From positions 2,506,882-2,570,881 of the forward strand of contig NC_040022.1 of NCBI RefSeq assembly GCF_000972845.2: a stretch of DNA of 64,000 nt, given 5' to 3'. Shown piece by piece: positions 35,427 to 46,370 of this stretch. The DNA is from Larimichthys crocea (Eukaryota; Chordata; Actinopteri; Sciaenidae). The notes under the pieces are model-generated. The model ran no database searches. It was not told the origin of the DNA and saw only the letters and a list, made by a program, of their open reading frames with translations. The stretch's first letter is position 1, and the number at the start of each line of letters is the position of its first letter. Both the position numbers and the translations under genes were made by a program.

Positions 35427-38400
35427 CGGTCAAGCTTTGGAGCAGTGAGGACGTGATACTGGGACTGTTTTATGTTTAGAGGTTCAGTTTACTCATCAGC
35501 AGCAGCTGTGTGTTATTTTCAGCCGCACACAGCTTTATCTGTTTGTTGTGAATCTTCTGTGAAGTGTAAATAGAGTTGCAAAGGGGTGGTAAATTTCTAG
35601 AAAACTTTCTATGGGACGTTAAGCTGGGGAATTTTGGAAATATTCCAAATCAGAAACTCCACGGGAATTAACTGGAACTTGGGGGTAATTTAAACAAACT
35701 GTATCCAAACATAAATACAAACATTTTGTCATAAGCAGACAAAATAATAACATTTAAAGAGAAATTTATTTGTAAGTAGAACTCAAGTTTTAATTATTTT
35801 ATTGAACAATATTACAGAGTCCTCCATCCGTGACTCAAATGTGTGGCTTCAGTAGTCTCTGGGCTCAAAGTGTGGTCCAGCTTCTACACATCATCTGTGC
35901 ATGTGATGGAGGAATAGCAGAAATTCAAGCGTGCTTCCTGGTTTATTCCCATAAATTCCTGTTAATTCCCATGGAAAGCTCCAGAATTTAGCAAGCTGTA
36001 AACAGGGTGGCTGCGGCTCAGGAGGGTAGAGCGTGTCGTCCAGTAATCAGCTGATGATTCATGCTCTTTAAAATGAGTTTGCATGTTTCTTTTTACTGCA
36101 CTGTTCTAAAACTTTGTGTCCTTCAGTTCACCCGGTTTCCTCTCAGCACAATTCAGACGCACAGTATCAACACGCATTTAACATATTCTTCTTATTGTCA
36201 ATCCCTTATTTCTGCCATGAGCACACAGCTTACATTGCTTAGATTAATGAGAAGTGTATGTGGGCGCTGTGCTCTGCGCAAACACAACAACAACAAACAC
36301 AGATGAAGCTCTCGGCGGCCTCAGCAGTGCGAGAAACTTGTCCAAATTCTTGTTTACACAAGTGGGCGTTAACCCCTTGAGCACGTGCCTCGGCTCAGTC
36401 CAAATATAGGGCACGCTCACTAGCAGCGAGCCAAAGTGCTCCACACCAGCATCTGTTACCATGGCAACCAATCTGGTACAGAGCTCAAAGTTGAGCTACA
36501 GCACTTTACTCTAAAACAATATCACTTTTTTCTCTTTTTTTTTTATATTATTTAATCAGATCTCGCACAGCAGTTTCAGTTTGTTGGATAACTTCAGAGC
36601 TGTTTCTCACCGCTGGTCGCCACGGCAACTTTCTGTATTATTCCCTTCAACCACTTTTTAAACATTCGTCATCTTTTTATACATACATGTGTACACGCAG
36701 CAATGAAAACAAATGGGTGCCTCATCAACTGAAGACATACAAATACACAATAACAACCTCTCAGACACGTCTTTGCACACGTGAAAATCGTTAAATTATG
36801 TTAAAATAAAAGTATTTTAATATCAGGGTTGAGCTCAGATTAACCACGTTTCATCAGAGAGTACTCATTCCTCCCAACATTTTTACAAAACCAGTAAATC
36901 TGGTCATGATAAACTAGACATGTCACAGTACTTATTGCTGCATTAACATCTCCTTTACCATAACTGTACTCGCTTTGGATCTAGTATTGCGTGGAGGGGT
37001 GAGGGGCTGACGTAGGCTGCTGGAGGTGTCTCTATTTGTATTGAACATAACCGCTGTGAAACAATCAGGAAATTATTTTTTTATTTCGCTGATTAACAGC
37101 TTTATCAGTGCCGGTGTTCTCATTCGCTGTCTATGTCACTCAACCAGTGCTCGCTCTCGCTCACTAGAAGCTGCTTCATGAAACACAACAGGTGGAGCAT
37201 CAGAGTTTAGATAGTCTGACTTTGGAGGTTTGACCAGTCTAAGCGTCTGATTGGCGGCTGCAGCATGACGTCGCGCTGCGTGCGGCATCCGGCTGGACTT
37301 CTCTGCTGCAGGTTTCTGCGTTTTTGGGCTTTACTACACACAAATGATTGGAAAAAATCTGCGTTTTCACCGCAGTGCCTAAGACCTTTTCGGGTTGGAC
37401 CATCATTATCCTCTTGGTCTGGTCTTTGACCGTTCACACTTTCAAATCTGGAACGTTGCTCTTATCTTGGAGTAACATACGTCCGTACTAGCTTTTTTTG
37501 CTGTGACAGTCTTAGTCTAGTATTTAATTGAGTGCGGCACTCAGCAAATATTGATTCCCGGTCCTCTAATGACAAGCTGAATTCACTCAGTACACACAGT
37601 GTTTACTGTAGCGAGTGTCAATTTGGACGAACTGGATCACTTTCAAACAACATCATCAAATTTCATGAATTACACCACCAGAACTGCGTATTTACAGTCC
37701 ACTTGTCGTGCTTACATACATTATATCCAACACCAAACACAACATAGAATTAAACTGCAATCTGCTACATCGCAAATAAAACTAGAACAAATAGAAAAGA
37801 TAAAACATAAACGCTGTTTTATCTAAATAAAACATGTCCTCAACAACAAATACAGTGATACTGGTACATGTTTGAGTTCGAGCAGTAATAACTGTGCGTC
37901 ACAGTTGTTGGTTCAGCTCCATCACACATACCGAGGTCGACTTGTTTAACATTCGTCTCATGTGTGTTCAACTTTCTCCAGGTTGAAGTTCAAGTTCCGC
38001 AGGGGCAGCCTCCCTCCCATGATGCCTTTAGAGTTTGCTGGTTGCATCGGTGGATGTGATGAGACGCTCAGAGAGGTGCTGGACCTGAAATACCTCAGAG
38101 CAGGGGGTGGAGGTGGAGGAGGAGGAGGTGGTGGTGGTGGTGGAGGTGGAGGAGGAGGAGATGACCCTCGTCCACCAGCTCCAAGACCCCCGAGAGCCCA
38201 GGGTTCAAATCCTCGACCTTCTCTTCCTCCTGTCCCCTTCTGGTCATCGCAGCCACCACCTCCACCGGGTGGCGCCGGTGTCGGTGCCAACAGTGATGTA
38301 ATTGTGTGTAACTGCGGTCAGGACGCGCTCCTCCTGACCGTGCGCAAGGACGGCCCCAACCAAGGCCGCCAGTTCTACAAATGCAACAGCGGGAACTGCA

Positions 38401-40091
38401 ACTTCTTCCTGTGGGCGGACCAGCCGAGTCAGCAGGGGGCGTCGCAGAGTCTAGGACCTCCAATGCAACCATCGCATAGCTCCCAGCCTCCCAGGCCGTC
38501 TCTAGGGTTCAGGAACAACCCCGGAGGTGGCAGAGGGCAAGAAGAAGGAGGAGGTGCAGGAGGACAAGCGGGGCAGATCATGTGTAACTGTAACGAGATG
38601 GCGGTGATGCGTACGGTGCAGAAGGACGGTCCAAACAAGGGCCGGGTGTTCCACACCTGTGGGAAACCGAGAGACCAGCAGTGTGGCTTCTTCCAGTGGG
38701 CGGATGAGAACTCACCTCCACCAGGTAAGGCTCACACACACACACACACACGCCTGCCTTGAAGTTGGCTCATCATTTTGATCCAGACTGAAACATCTTG
38801 ACAACTTTTAGCCACAAAGTTTGTCGCACACATTCATCCCCCTCTCTGTAACTTTACAGATCCTTTAACTGATCATCTAGCGCCACCACCTGGTCACTAT
38901 TTCAATTTCCCCAACACTTATGACAAAGTTCTGTGAAGGTTCTCAGTCGTCCAGGTCAGCTTTCTTCAAGAGGGCTTCAGTCTGGGGCAGCTGGACTTGG
39001 TTGTAGATCCATGAAGACGTTTCACCTCCAAGAGCCTCCTTCTTCTTCTTCTGTTAGTGCTAGCTCGTCACCTGAGTTGTTAGAGTCACCTGAGGTCCGG
39101 CGTGGACAACAGTTCACGTGACCCATGTGTTTGTTTGAACCACATACACAAGGCTGCTATTGCTATGACTTCATTTCTATAAATCAGCCGTTCTTTGTGT
39201 GTTCAGTGTGAATTATCCAACGTCTGCATCCTAAACTGAGAGGCTGAACGTGTTAAAAACATCAGCTTGTTAGCGCTGTCTTCTCATGTGAGATCCTTTC
39301 ATTTTCTTTTAACCGTTTGCAGCTACATCGAGTTAAAAACAGCTTCTCACTCTGACTTAAAAATAGATCAGTGAAACACCTAAAGGACAATCATCTCCTT
39401 TCAAAGCTCAGAATCAGACTTTATGATCTGCTGGGTTTAATTTTTACCAGTTGGGAACTTCTTCTTCTTCGGATGCTTTTGGTTTCGGTCTGAGGTATTT
39501 TTTAGGTACCTTTCTCTGAAATTTCCCCCGCACCCCAGATAGACCCATTTAAGGCAGACCATTAATACATTCACATAATAAACGAAACATTATAGACATT
39601 TGTGGCGCTTTTCATCTGATTTCCCACAGTTCAGTGTCTGACTGCATTAACGTGGCTGTCAGATCATTTGCACCGTGAGCCTGGAGTCTGTTTATAAAGC
39701 TCACAAAGCAGAAAAGATGTACACTCAGATCAAACCAGAGCGAGAGAGAGAGTCTTCTCACATGCATTTACACTTAATGATAAAGAAAAGCTGTCACAAC
39801 TCATAAAACACTCAGAGAGACCTTGAGGCTGCTGTCAGCTCTAACTCGCACGCAAAAAAAAAACCTTTACTGCTTTTCTATCCACCTCATGTCGTGTTTG
39901 ACCTCCGTTCTTCCCTCGTGTCAGATGGTTTTGGTGGTGGATTGAACGGCGGTGGAGACCACAGAGGGAGGAAGGGAAGGAGGACAACGGGAGCCGCCTC
40001 CGCTGTCAGACCTCCAGCTGCTAAGAAGCCTCGTACCTGCGGCATCTGCCACATGCCCGGACACACCCGAGTCACCTGTCCACAGCGGTGA
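24782..40091 (+). CDS. top3a: DNA topoisomerase III alpha
   Basis: Type IA topoisomerase; with BLM, RMI1 and RMI2 it dissolves double Holliday junctions, and in mitochondria it decatenates mtDNA. Nineteen exons: 24782-24976, 27005-27064, 27153-27226, 27314-27389, 27728-27836, 28678-28821, 28936-29106, 29206-29306, 31499-31573, 31734-31816, 32201-32411, 32660-32845, 33545-33674, 34203-34316, 34415-34580, 34738-34884, 34975-35097, 37982-38724, 39925-40091; total 1024 residues (human 1001). Order: basic mitochondrial presequence; Toprim with [10 protein letters not shown] (Asp153/Asp155); catalytic Tyr367 in [10 protein letters not shown] (codon 32211-32213); C4 zinc finger at about 630-715; 19-residue glycine run at about 763; two GRF zinc fingers (CNCGQ at about 830, CNCNE at about 922); C-terminal CCHC knuckle [15 protein letters not shown] second in-frame ATG (codon 31, 24872-24874) would give the nuclear form. 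Exon 1 uses a weak donor, GTCGGT. Confidence 0.97.
24983..25093 (+). repeat. Four tandem copies of a ~27-base unit at the start of TOP3A intron 1
   Basis: The unit ACCCTCCAGCGTCAGTCAGT with an AGTGCAAA-type spacer repeats four times, beginning about seven bases after the exon 1 donor. Units differ by one or a few bases and one spacer is longer. Confidence 0.9.
25215..25850 (-). mobile_element. Interspersed element with an internally amplified minisatellite (TOP3A intron 1)
   Basis: Inverted relative to the PDAP1-intron element at 9000-9300: ACTACAATTCCCAACATGCA, AGATTAGATTAGATT, TTTACTTTATTCATCCCACC, TTACAGCAGCAGAG and CATACACTACAGAATTAG follow in order. Then ATATCTATAACCTAC plus a GCAACAGACAGACAGAC-type spacer occurs 11 times (25436-25790, period about 30), before the shared AATACAATCAACCTTTAAA end. 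Confidence 0.85.
25870..26330 (+). mobile_element. Teleost interspersed repeat in TOP3A intron 1
   Basis: Begins TCAGATTTTATTTGTATAGC, continues with GTGACGCCCTCTGTCCTTAG and GGAAAAACTTGCCCACAAAA, and later CAACTCCAGGGAAGAAG. This is the common fish repeat with a tract reading roughly 'flanking CTTTAACAGG'. Non-autonomous; class not assigned. Confidence 0.65.
27905..28566. repeat. Nested repeat cluster in TOP3A intron 5
   Basis: Starts with the plus-oriented dispersed repeat AATACTTTGACATTTTGGGA (27911 on) and ends with the same family inverted (28430-28566, CTAAGCTAACCAGCTGCTGTC to TCTCATCTCAAAATGTCAAA). Between them sits copy 1 of another element (28108-28328), whose second copy is in intron 8. 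The TTTGACATTTTGGG family also occurs at 40452-40620, 45498-45605 and 63235-63440. Confidence 0.7.
29416..29608 (+). repeat. Second copy of the intron-5 element, in TOP3A intron 8
   Basis: CCTGTCAATCAAAGC, ACTTTAAGCCTTAGTATAA, AACAGGTGAGTTGTATATAA, ATTCACCCTCAGTACAGTTG and CATGGGGACTTATGGAGAC match 28108-28328 in order and orientation with scattered substitutions and one deletion. Confidence 0.85.
30519..30715. repeat. Foldback (inverted-repeat) element in TOP3A intron 8
   Basis: Arm 1 at 30522-30570 (GGGGCAGCTGGACTTGGCTG, TAGATCCATGAAGATTT) is nearly the reverse complement of arm 2 at 30664-30711 (GTCTTCATGGATCTGCAACC, AAGTCCAGTTGCCCCAC). The 90-base loop holds CATCCAAGAGGCTTCTTCAG. A half copy occurs at 38955-39050 in TOP3A intron 18. 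It looks like a MITE or foldback remnant. Confidence 0.8.
35331..35426 (+). repeat. AGT trinucleotide microsatellite, 32 units
   Basis: Perfect (AGT)32 in TOP3A intron 17, about 230 bases after exon 17. Confidence 0.97.
35578..36005. mobile_element. MITE-like element with imperfect terminal inverted repeats, TOP3A intron 17
   Basis: The left end (GGTAAATTTCTAGAAAACTT then CTATGGGACG) resembles the reverse complement of the right end (TTCCCATGGAAAGCTCCAGA then ATTTAGCAAGCTG). Further ATTCC/GGAAT inverted motifs sit inside each end. No transposase frame remains. A SINE-like head (GGCTGCGGCTCAGGAGGGTA) starts immediately after, at 36006. Confidence 0.55.
36980..37310 (+). repeat. Dispersed repeat in TOP3A intron 17, also found upstream of CBX7
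   Basis: GGGTGAGGGGCTGA, ATAACCGCTGTGAAACA, AACAGCTTTATC, ATCAGAGTTTAGATAGTC, TTTGGAGGTTTGACC and GTCTGATTGGC match 43785-44090 in the same order and orientation, with many substitutions and indels. Confidence 0.7.
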
Positions 40092-40860
40092 CGGCTTCAT
40101 TAAAGACGCTATGTGGAGTTATCGAAGTCTGTGACTTCAAAATGTGGAGCCAGATTTGAGTTTTTTAAATATGTAACAGCTCAACAAACAACAAAGATTG
40201 TGAGTACGTCGTCACAGAGTTGGACAAGACTCGCTGTCCTTCCTGTAACGAGAAAGCTGTCGTAGCTGCACAGCATTTCGGGAACTCTGATGTAAAGAAA
40301 ACAGGGATGTTAAAGACATTTAGTGTCTTGAAACTAGACCTTTTCTTTTTGTTTTCATCCAGCATCTTTCAGGATGAATCACTCTTTTCTGGCCTCTGGG
40401 AGGAAAGTTCAGAGTTTAATATCTGTTCGGCCCGAGCCAGTTTCCATCCTTACGGGAATTCAGCATTTTAGAAAATATGCTTCTCCGCTCTCTTGCCAAG
40501 ACTTATTGAGAAGATTTATACTACAGTCGTACGGTAAATGTGAAGCCACAGCCAAGCTGTTAGCTTATCTTAGCATAAATACTGGACTCAGAGGCCTGGC
40601 TCTCTCCAAAGCTCACTAATTATTTTTATCTTGTTTTGTTTTGCCGGACTATTAAGTTTATAAGCATATTTCCTAAAATGTCAAGTGCTGTGAGTACAAG
40701 AGGAGCTCATTGAGAAATAACTGAAGTAACCTCAGTGCTCTGCAGGATATCAGAAATTTACTCAGCTGATCTTGGATCAGATTTAACCCGACCATCTGTC
40801 TGTGTTTCTCTGCATCACCAATCCTGACGTCTTGACTGAGATCAGCGTGATGCAGACGTA

Positions 40861-40979
40861 AATAAATGTGTATTTTAAAGTTTTATTTGTTGACGGGAGA
40901 AACTGTTTTTAAATATAAAAGTGAAAGGAAAAGCAGGTTTGCAAGATTTCTATTTTAATATTGAGTGACTGTTAATAAA
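40861..40979 (+). promoter_or_regulatory. TOP3A polyadenylation signals
   Basis: AATAAA at 40861-40866, 770 bases after the stop, and a second at 40974-40979. Transcript 3' ends are probably within about 30 bases of either. The 3'UTR includes a TTTTAGAAAATATGC-type dispersed repeat at 40452-40620. Confidence 0.55.
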
Positions 40980-41744
40980 CATAAATGTCCTTTAACCGCC
41001 GTGTTTATTTATGTATGCTGTGATGTTGCTTTCAGTTTTTATCTGGAGTCTTCAGGAATTTTCTTTTTGCTCCGCTGGTTTTGGTTTTGGTTCTATTTTG
41101 AGTCATCGACTTTCAGCCAGAGAGACTTTGGAAAGAAACCAAACTCCAAAATGGCTTCTGCACATCATGAACATAAACAAGAAAATATAAATTTTTTACA
41201 TTTTAATGCATTTTACTGAACATATTCAGAGTTACTTCTTAGTTACTTAGTTTGTGATGCACAATTTCAAAATCTTTTTCATCCCGGTAAACAACTCACA
41301 CTGTAAAAATGCTTCATTACAAAGTGAAAGTTCATTCAAGGTTACTAACTGCTCTCTCTAAGAAGTCATTGTAGATCATCACGCTTTACGATTTCTACAA
41401 ACAGCCACAAGTTACTCAATAAGTCAAACATATAGCAGCCGTTCAAACTTTAATCAGAACTCCAAAGAACCTTTTTAAACGACCAAAAGTGCTTCAAGAA
41501 CTCATTCAGTTCCCCAAATAACCATCAATCTTCTGTAACTACTCATCCTCATCAGGGTCACGGTGGGGCTGGAGCACATCCCAGCTCACTTAGGGCGAGT
41601 GGCGGGGTACAAGTCGCACACTTTGAACTGTGAAAGTAAGCCGGAGTGCCCAGAGAGAACCCACGCAGACATGGAGAGAACATGCAAACCACCGGTGTAC
41701 TGGTGAACCGTGTTCCTGCAGAACCTTCAAACAACAAACAAGGT

Positions 41745-42730
41745 TCTGCAGAGAACTCAAAGCGCTGCAGAGCACTTATCAAGAAGCATTTTTTAAATGC
41801 AGTGGAGTATGAAGTACAATACTTACCTCTGAGATGGAATAGAGCACAAAGTAACATAAATGAAACATTCAGATTCAAATAACAGCAAGTAACATCAGTA
41901 AATATTGAGTTAAGTTTGTGCAGAAATGGAGCAAAAATGCTTTTATGATTATATTTTCTGTCCTGACAGAAAAGTGGCGGAAAAAGCATTTGAAGGGTTG
42001 GTGTATAGGATTTCGTGCTATTGTCTGTTTTTGGATACTGCGCTATCGGCAACAAGGCGGACTCCGCCTGTGGAGGACCTGAGGCACAAGGCAGGACATA
42101 AAAGGTAGCAAAAAGATTATGATTCTGGCATAATCTGCATCCCCTAAATGTTACACACTGGACCTTTAAATACACCGTACAAATTACAGAGTGAAAGTCC
42201 AAAGTATCAAAAGTAAAACTGCTTGTGATGCAGAAGATGTGAGAGTTGTGTAAGCAGGATTTTACTGCACATGTTTGTGCATGTATTTAATCTGATAATC
42301 AACGTGTAGACAGTAATTACAGCTGTCAAATAAATGTAGTGGAGTATAAAGTGTGAAACATAACAGCAAGTTACATCATCAATTATTGAGTTTAGTTTGT
42401 GCAAAATTTGATTTATGATCATGTTTTCTGCAGGAGCATTCAGCTTCTTTACCTGAACCCATTCATTCTTTATTACAACATATATACACAGACATGCAAG
42501 AAGTAAATAGACACCTTCATTCAAATTCAAAGTGTCTGTTTACTTCTTGCATGTAAGCATCAAGAGTAAAAGTACTTGCAGAAGAATAACGCCTGTGATT
42601 ATGTGTGAAAAGCATCTCACTGCACTAGTTTGTGCAAATATTTGGTACGTAAACTTGCAATCTGCTTAGTATCCAGCTGTCAAATAAATGTAATGAAGTA
42701 GTATAAATAGGAGTACTGGGAGTACTTTTC
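41745..42730. repeat. Degraded tandem array of ~450-base units
   Basis: AATAACAGCAAGTAACATCA with TTGAGTTAAGTTTGTGCA (41880-41920) recurs as ACATAACAGCAAGTTACATC with TTGAGTTTAGTTTGTGCA (42357-42402). CAGCTGTCAAATAAATGTAG with GGAGTATAAA (42322-42350) recurs as CAGCTGTCAAATAAATGTAA with AGTATAAATA (42675-42710). At 41990-42170 another repeat, ending ACACTGGACCTTTAAATACA, is inserted. Confidence 0.65.
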
Positions 42731-43430
42731 CACAGCTGGTCGTTGGTTTTCCTGCACACATGCTGCACTTTGAGGGTCTAACTGATCCCAAATGTTGACT
42801 TATTATCAGATCAGGAAGTGTGTGTTTCTCTGCAGGATGTTTTTATTAGTGTTTCCCAGAAGTGCTGCTCGAACCGGCGGCTCACAATGAAGCGCAGTGT
42901 GGTGCTGATGGGGGGTAAAGAGAAGCCGGAGAGAAATGAACCACAGACGCGTGGATTCCCGGCATGAGGCAGTAACTTACCCTAAGGTTTTTTTTTGTTT
43001 TTTTTTCCTCCTCTGTTGATATTCCAGAGAAGTGGCGGTGATTTTACCGTCACGTTTGGTGACTCATACGTGAGTCATAACATGTGGGTGGGAGTGAGTG
43101 CGCGCTGATCCGTCCTGCTGGGTTGTTTTTTCGCCGCTCCATCCTCAGCTCCGCTCCCAGCTCCGCTACAGTAGTATCCGGGCAGATAACAAGTCATGTG
43201 ATTGCCGTGTTTCTTTTCTGAATTGCAGAAGATAACCTCCTGCTTACGGGAAAAAAAATCATCCCATATATCACTCTGGACTCATACCGTAAAGCTGCTC
43301 CCTGTAGTGATGCTATAAGAAAGTCATAAAGGTTAAAATGCACAATGAGATCAGAAATGACCGGAGCTGTAACAGCATCCTGCAGGATCACTGCTGGTTT
43401 CTAGAAACAGTCCTGCAGGAATATTACAGC

Positions 43431-44440
43431 TGCAACTTAAAGCAACATTTTGTAACTTTTTCTACCATAAAAAATAATAAAGTTTAAATCATTTTAATGC
43501 TACATTAACATGTAATCAGGTGAATGGTGTCTCATGAGAAATACTTTCTGAACTATTTCACTGATTTTTGGTGAAACTGGATCATATTTTTGTTTTTGTT
43601 TTTTTGTTTTGTGCAAGTCAGTTCTGTGATTTACAGAGTTTTCCCGATGGACAGTGAAGTAAGCACGGCAAACTGTAGCTGCTGTTAGCTCATGTTAGCT
43701 CAGTCTGTTAGCCAGGGTAGCCAGAGCACCAGGGGGGGAGTGTTAGCACGTATTCAGACAGGAACGGGGAAACCGGCAACCGGTGGTGGGCGGGTGAGGG
43801 GAGCTGAGGTGGGTTGCCGTGGGTGTGTCTATACCTGCTGAATGTAACCACTGTGAAACAGCTTTATCGAGGCCAACGCTCGCTCACTGTTGTTGTAACT
43901 CTATATCTCTCGGCCAAAGCGCTGGTACATGAAAAAAACAAAGTCAGAACACACCCACCCACAGGTAGATTATCAGAGTTTAGTCTGTGAATCCACCTGG
44001 ATAGTCTGTGTTTCAGACTGTCTGTGGAGGTTTGACTGATCTGAGTGTCTGATTGGCTTGCGGGACATGACGTGGGGATCCGGTTTTCCAAAAGTTGAAC
44101 CTGGCTCAACTTCTCTCCCCACACCTACAACGTTTTTTGCAGCAACCCCTGCGTTGTGGGTTGCCGGTGCAGAAATGCACGATCCCCACTAAAATAAATT
44201 GAAAAACGTCGCCGGCGTCCGGTGTCCCTGTCCCAACGGCCACTTAGTGTTTGTACTGCAGAGAGTTTTGGACCACCAAGAGGAGGAAGAGGTTTTCAGG
44301 CAAATGCTCACAGAGAGCAGTGCCGATGTTGTGCTAGAACAGGAGCTGGGCAACAACAGTGGTACTGCACTCTGAAAATGGAGGCGCTAAAGACAGAGGC
44401 TGAGCTGGGCTTCTTTCTGTTGGACGCGTAAGTAACATTA
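43431..44440 (+). mobile_element. Dispersed repeat, nested copy upstream of CBX7
   Basis: Outer element: ATTTCACTGATTTTTGGTGA, AACTGGATCATATTTTT, GATGGACAGTGAAGTAA, GCTGCTGTTAGCTCATGTTA, then after a gap GAACAGGAGCTGGGCAA. The same order is seen uninterrupted at 60040-60540. The gap, about 43740-44260, holds the unit also found at 36980-37310, so this copy appears to carry a second element inside it. Confidence 0.7.
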
Positions 44441-44720
44441 GCTGAGTTTGTTTCACTGTTTTCTGACCTTTTTTAATCAAATAACTGAGAAATAATTGGA
44501 AGATTAATCGATAATAAAAATCATTAATTGCAGCTTTAATTTAAATCAAATCAAACTCACTATAACACCACAGCTGCTCCACGTGTCAGTGAGTTATCGT
44601 GGGAGTTTCTGGTCGGGCTCATAATACAGCATGTTAAAGGGGTCAAAGGTCACACCTGGGTCAGGTGAGGTGGATCGCTCTTCAGTCCTGAGCTGCTCAT
44701 CAACAACTCTTCCCGCTGTC

Positions 44721-44760
<40 letters not shown>
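44721..44760. repeat. TCA trinucleotide microsatellite
   Basis: Thirteen TCA units; read on the minus strand they encode the poly-Asp of an open frame of doubtful reality (44594-45100). Confidence 0.95.
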
Positions 44761-44764
<4 letters not shown>

Positions 44765-44863
44765 TTTTTCAGTGGTAGCCGTAGAAACAGTTGCCATGAC
44801 ACCCAATGCCCATAAGTGATGCAAGTGTTCCAGGTGCAGAGAGATCGCGGACCGTGTGGAGGG

Positions 44864-44898
<35 letters not shown>

Positions 44899-45055
44899 TT
44901 ACATTGAGTTTTGCTGTAAACTGATCCACCCCAGCCTCAATGAAAGACAAAAGGAAACTGGCTGCGGGCCTTTTTTCCACAGTAGTCACTTTACCTTCCT
45001 GAGTTGCTCCCACCTGGGGGCTGGATGAGTGGATGTTCAGGTAAAAAGTTAGATA

Positions 45056-45094
<39 letters not shown>

Positions 45095-45559
45095 CCACAC
45101 CAGCGAACAGAGATTTTATTTAGGACTCTATCCTATGTGATAAATAAATGTTTTGCTGCAACATATCAGCAGTCACTGAGAGCTTTTACATCTCCTCTCT
45201 GCAGATATGTTGCTTAGCATTCAGGATGTAAAGACTTTCAGTCAGTGTTTAGTGCTTTAGTTCCATATTTGGATCAAACACGACTGGAGGGGTGGACACA
45301 TTTCAACCAGAGAAGTGAGAAGCAAGACCTTCATTTCCATTGCAGATCCTGATCTTTGCCGCCTTTTTACTAGTTACATAAAAATACACGAGCTCACGCT
45401 CTGTTTAAATGCACAAGCTGGAGTTCAGCGTTTCAGCTGCACAACCTGAGAAAGAGCAGAAAGCCTTTTTAGCGTACGATTGGACATGTTAATATCTTAA
45501 AGGAATAGTTTGACATTTTGGGAAATGAGCTCATTCACTTCTGGCAGAGAGTTAAAGCA

Positions 45560-45860
45560 TGCTTCCTCTGTCAATGTCCTCTTCGGTCCTTATCTTCATA
45601 GAGGCTGCTGAGCCCGGTTACATTAGCCGCTTGCCCAGCTCCGGTTCTGGCATGACACTCCCCTTCAGTATTCCTCCAACCTCCTCTTCTTCCCGAAAAC
45701 ATTTTCTCCATAAAATATGATCCAGATCCACCAAAATCAGTGAAATGTTTTGTGATAAAGTGTTACGTACTTTTCCCAGGTGATTGTAAAAAGTCACATA
45801 GTGTGAGAACAAATTAATGTAGCATTCAAATAATTGACTTCTGTTATTTTACACTGGAAA
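45560..45860 (-). mobile_element. Dispersed repeat, inverted copy 500-800 bases upstream of the CBX7 ATG
   Basis: Reverse complement of the family at 60040: AGAGGCTGCTGAGCCCGGTT, TTGCCCAGCTCCGGTTC, AAAACATTTTCTCCATAAAA, TATGATCCAG-CCACCAAAATCA and GTGTTACGTAC. A further inverted fragment lies in CBX7 intron 4 at 48530-48690. Confidence 0.75.
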
Positions 45861-45939
45861 AGTTACACAATATCACTTTAATTGGATTCCTGGAAACGCT
45901 CTGAATGAATGTTCACTCCCCTAACTTTAGTTTCATGTA

Positions 45940-46370
45940 ACCTTGCCGTCCTGACCCCTCCTCCCTCCCTCCCTCTGTCCCTCTTCTGCACTCTGCTCCA
46001 ATTTGCGTGCGCGGCCTCGTGGAGCACGGGCACGCACACTGGGGGCTCGGCACTATACGCAATGGAAAGGGGGCGCGCCCGACTTAAAGCCGCGCGTTGT
46101 GTCCTGTGTTGATGTGTCGCAGATTTTAAAAAGTGAGCGAGGCAGGCAGCTGGAGTTTTGGAGCGAGAGAGAGAGACAGAGAGAGAGAGGAGGGTGAAAG
46201 CGCAGAGGCTTCAGCAACCAAAAACAACTCATCACACCGGAGGAAGGAAGGAAGCCACCACTAAGAGCTTTTTACCTCCAGCTTGCTCCTTTTTCAACTA
46301 TTTTTTATTCTAAATTTCAGCACACATCCAGTTTGTGTCCTATTTGGAGCGTGTGGAGCTGCGCGCAGTG
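45940..46370 (+). promoter_or_regulatory. cbx7: CBX7 GC-rich promoter and 5'UTR
   Basis: Sharp rise in GC and CpG at 46000-46130 (GGGGGCGCGCCCGACTTAAA, GCCGCGCGTTG) just before the CBX7 start codon at 46371. A GA-rich tract at 46164-46195 is likely 5'UTR. No clear TATA box. Confidence 0.6.

Larger units (their letters stand above)
40092..46370. other. TOP3A-CBX7 intergenic stretch, repeat-rich
   Basis: TOP3A 3'UTR to about 41000. Then an inverted SINE-like fragment (41538-41690), a degraded tandem repeat array (41745-42730), a nested dispersed-repeat complex (43431-44440), a TCA microsatellite (44721-44760), two GT microsatellites (44862-44897, 45059-45093), an inverted dispersed repeat (45560-45860) and the CBX7 promoter. 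The open frame at 41558-42202 (minus) runs through repeats and is not a gene. Confidence 0.6.

Noticed and set aside
37962..38762. TOP3A exon 18 as an independent gene start at 37962
   Set aside because: The in-frame ATG lies in the intron; the acceptor at 37980-37981 joins exon 17 in frame and matches the family.
41558..42202. 214-codon minus-strand open frame between TOP3A and CBX7
   Set aside because: It runs across an interspersed SINE-like fragment and a degraded repeat array, has no recognisable domain or splice signals, and its codons follow repeat sequence.
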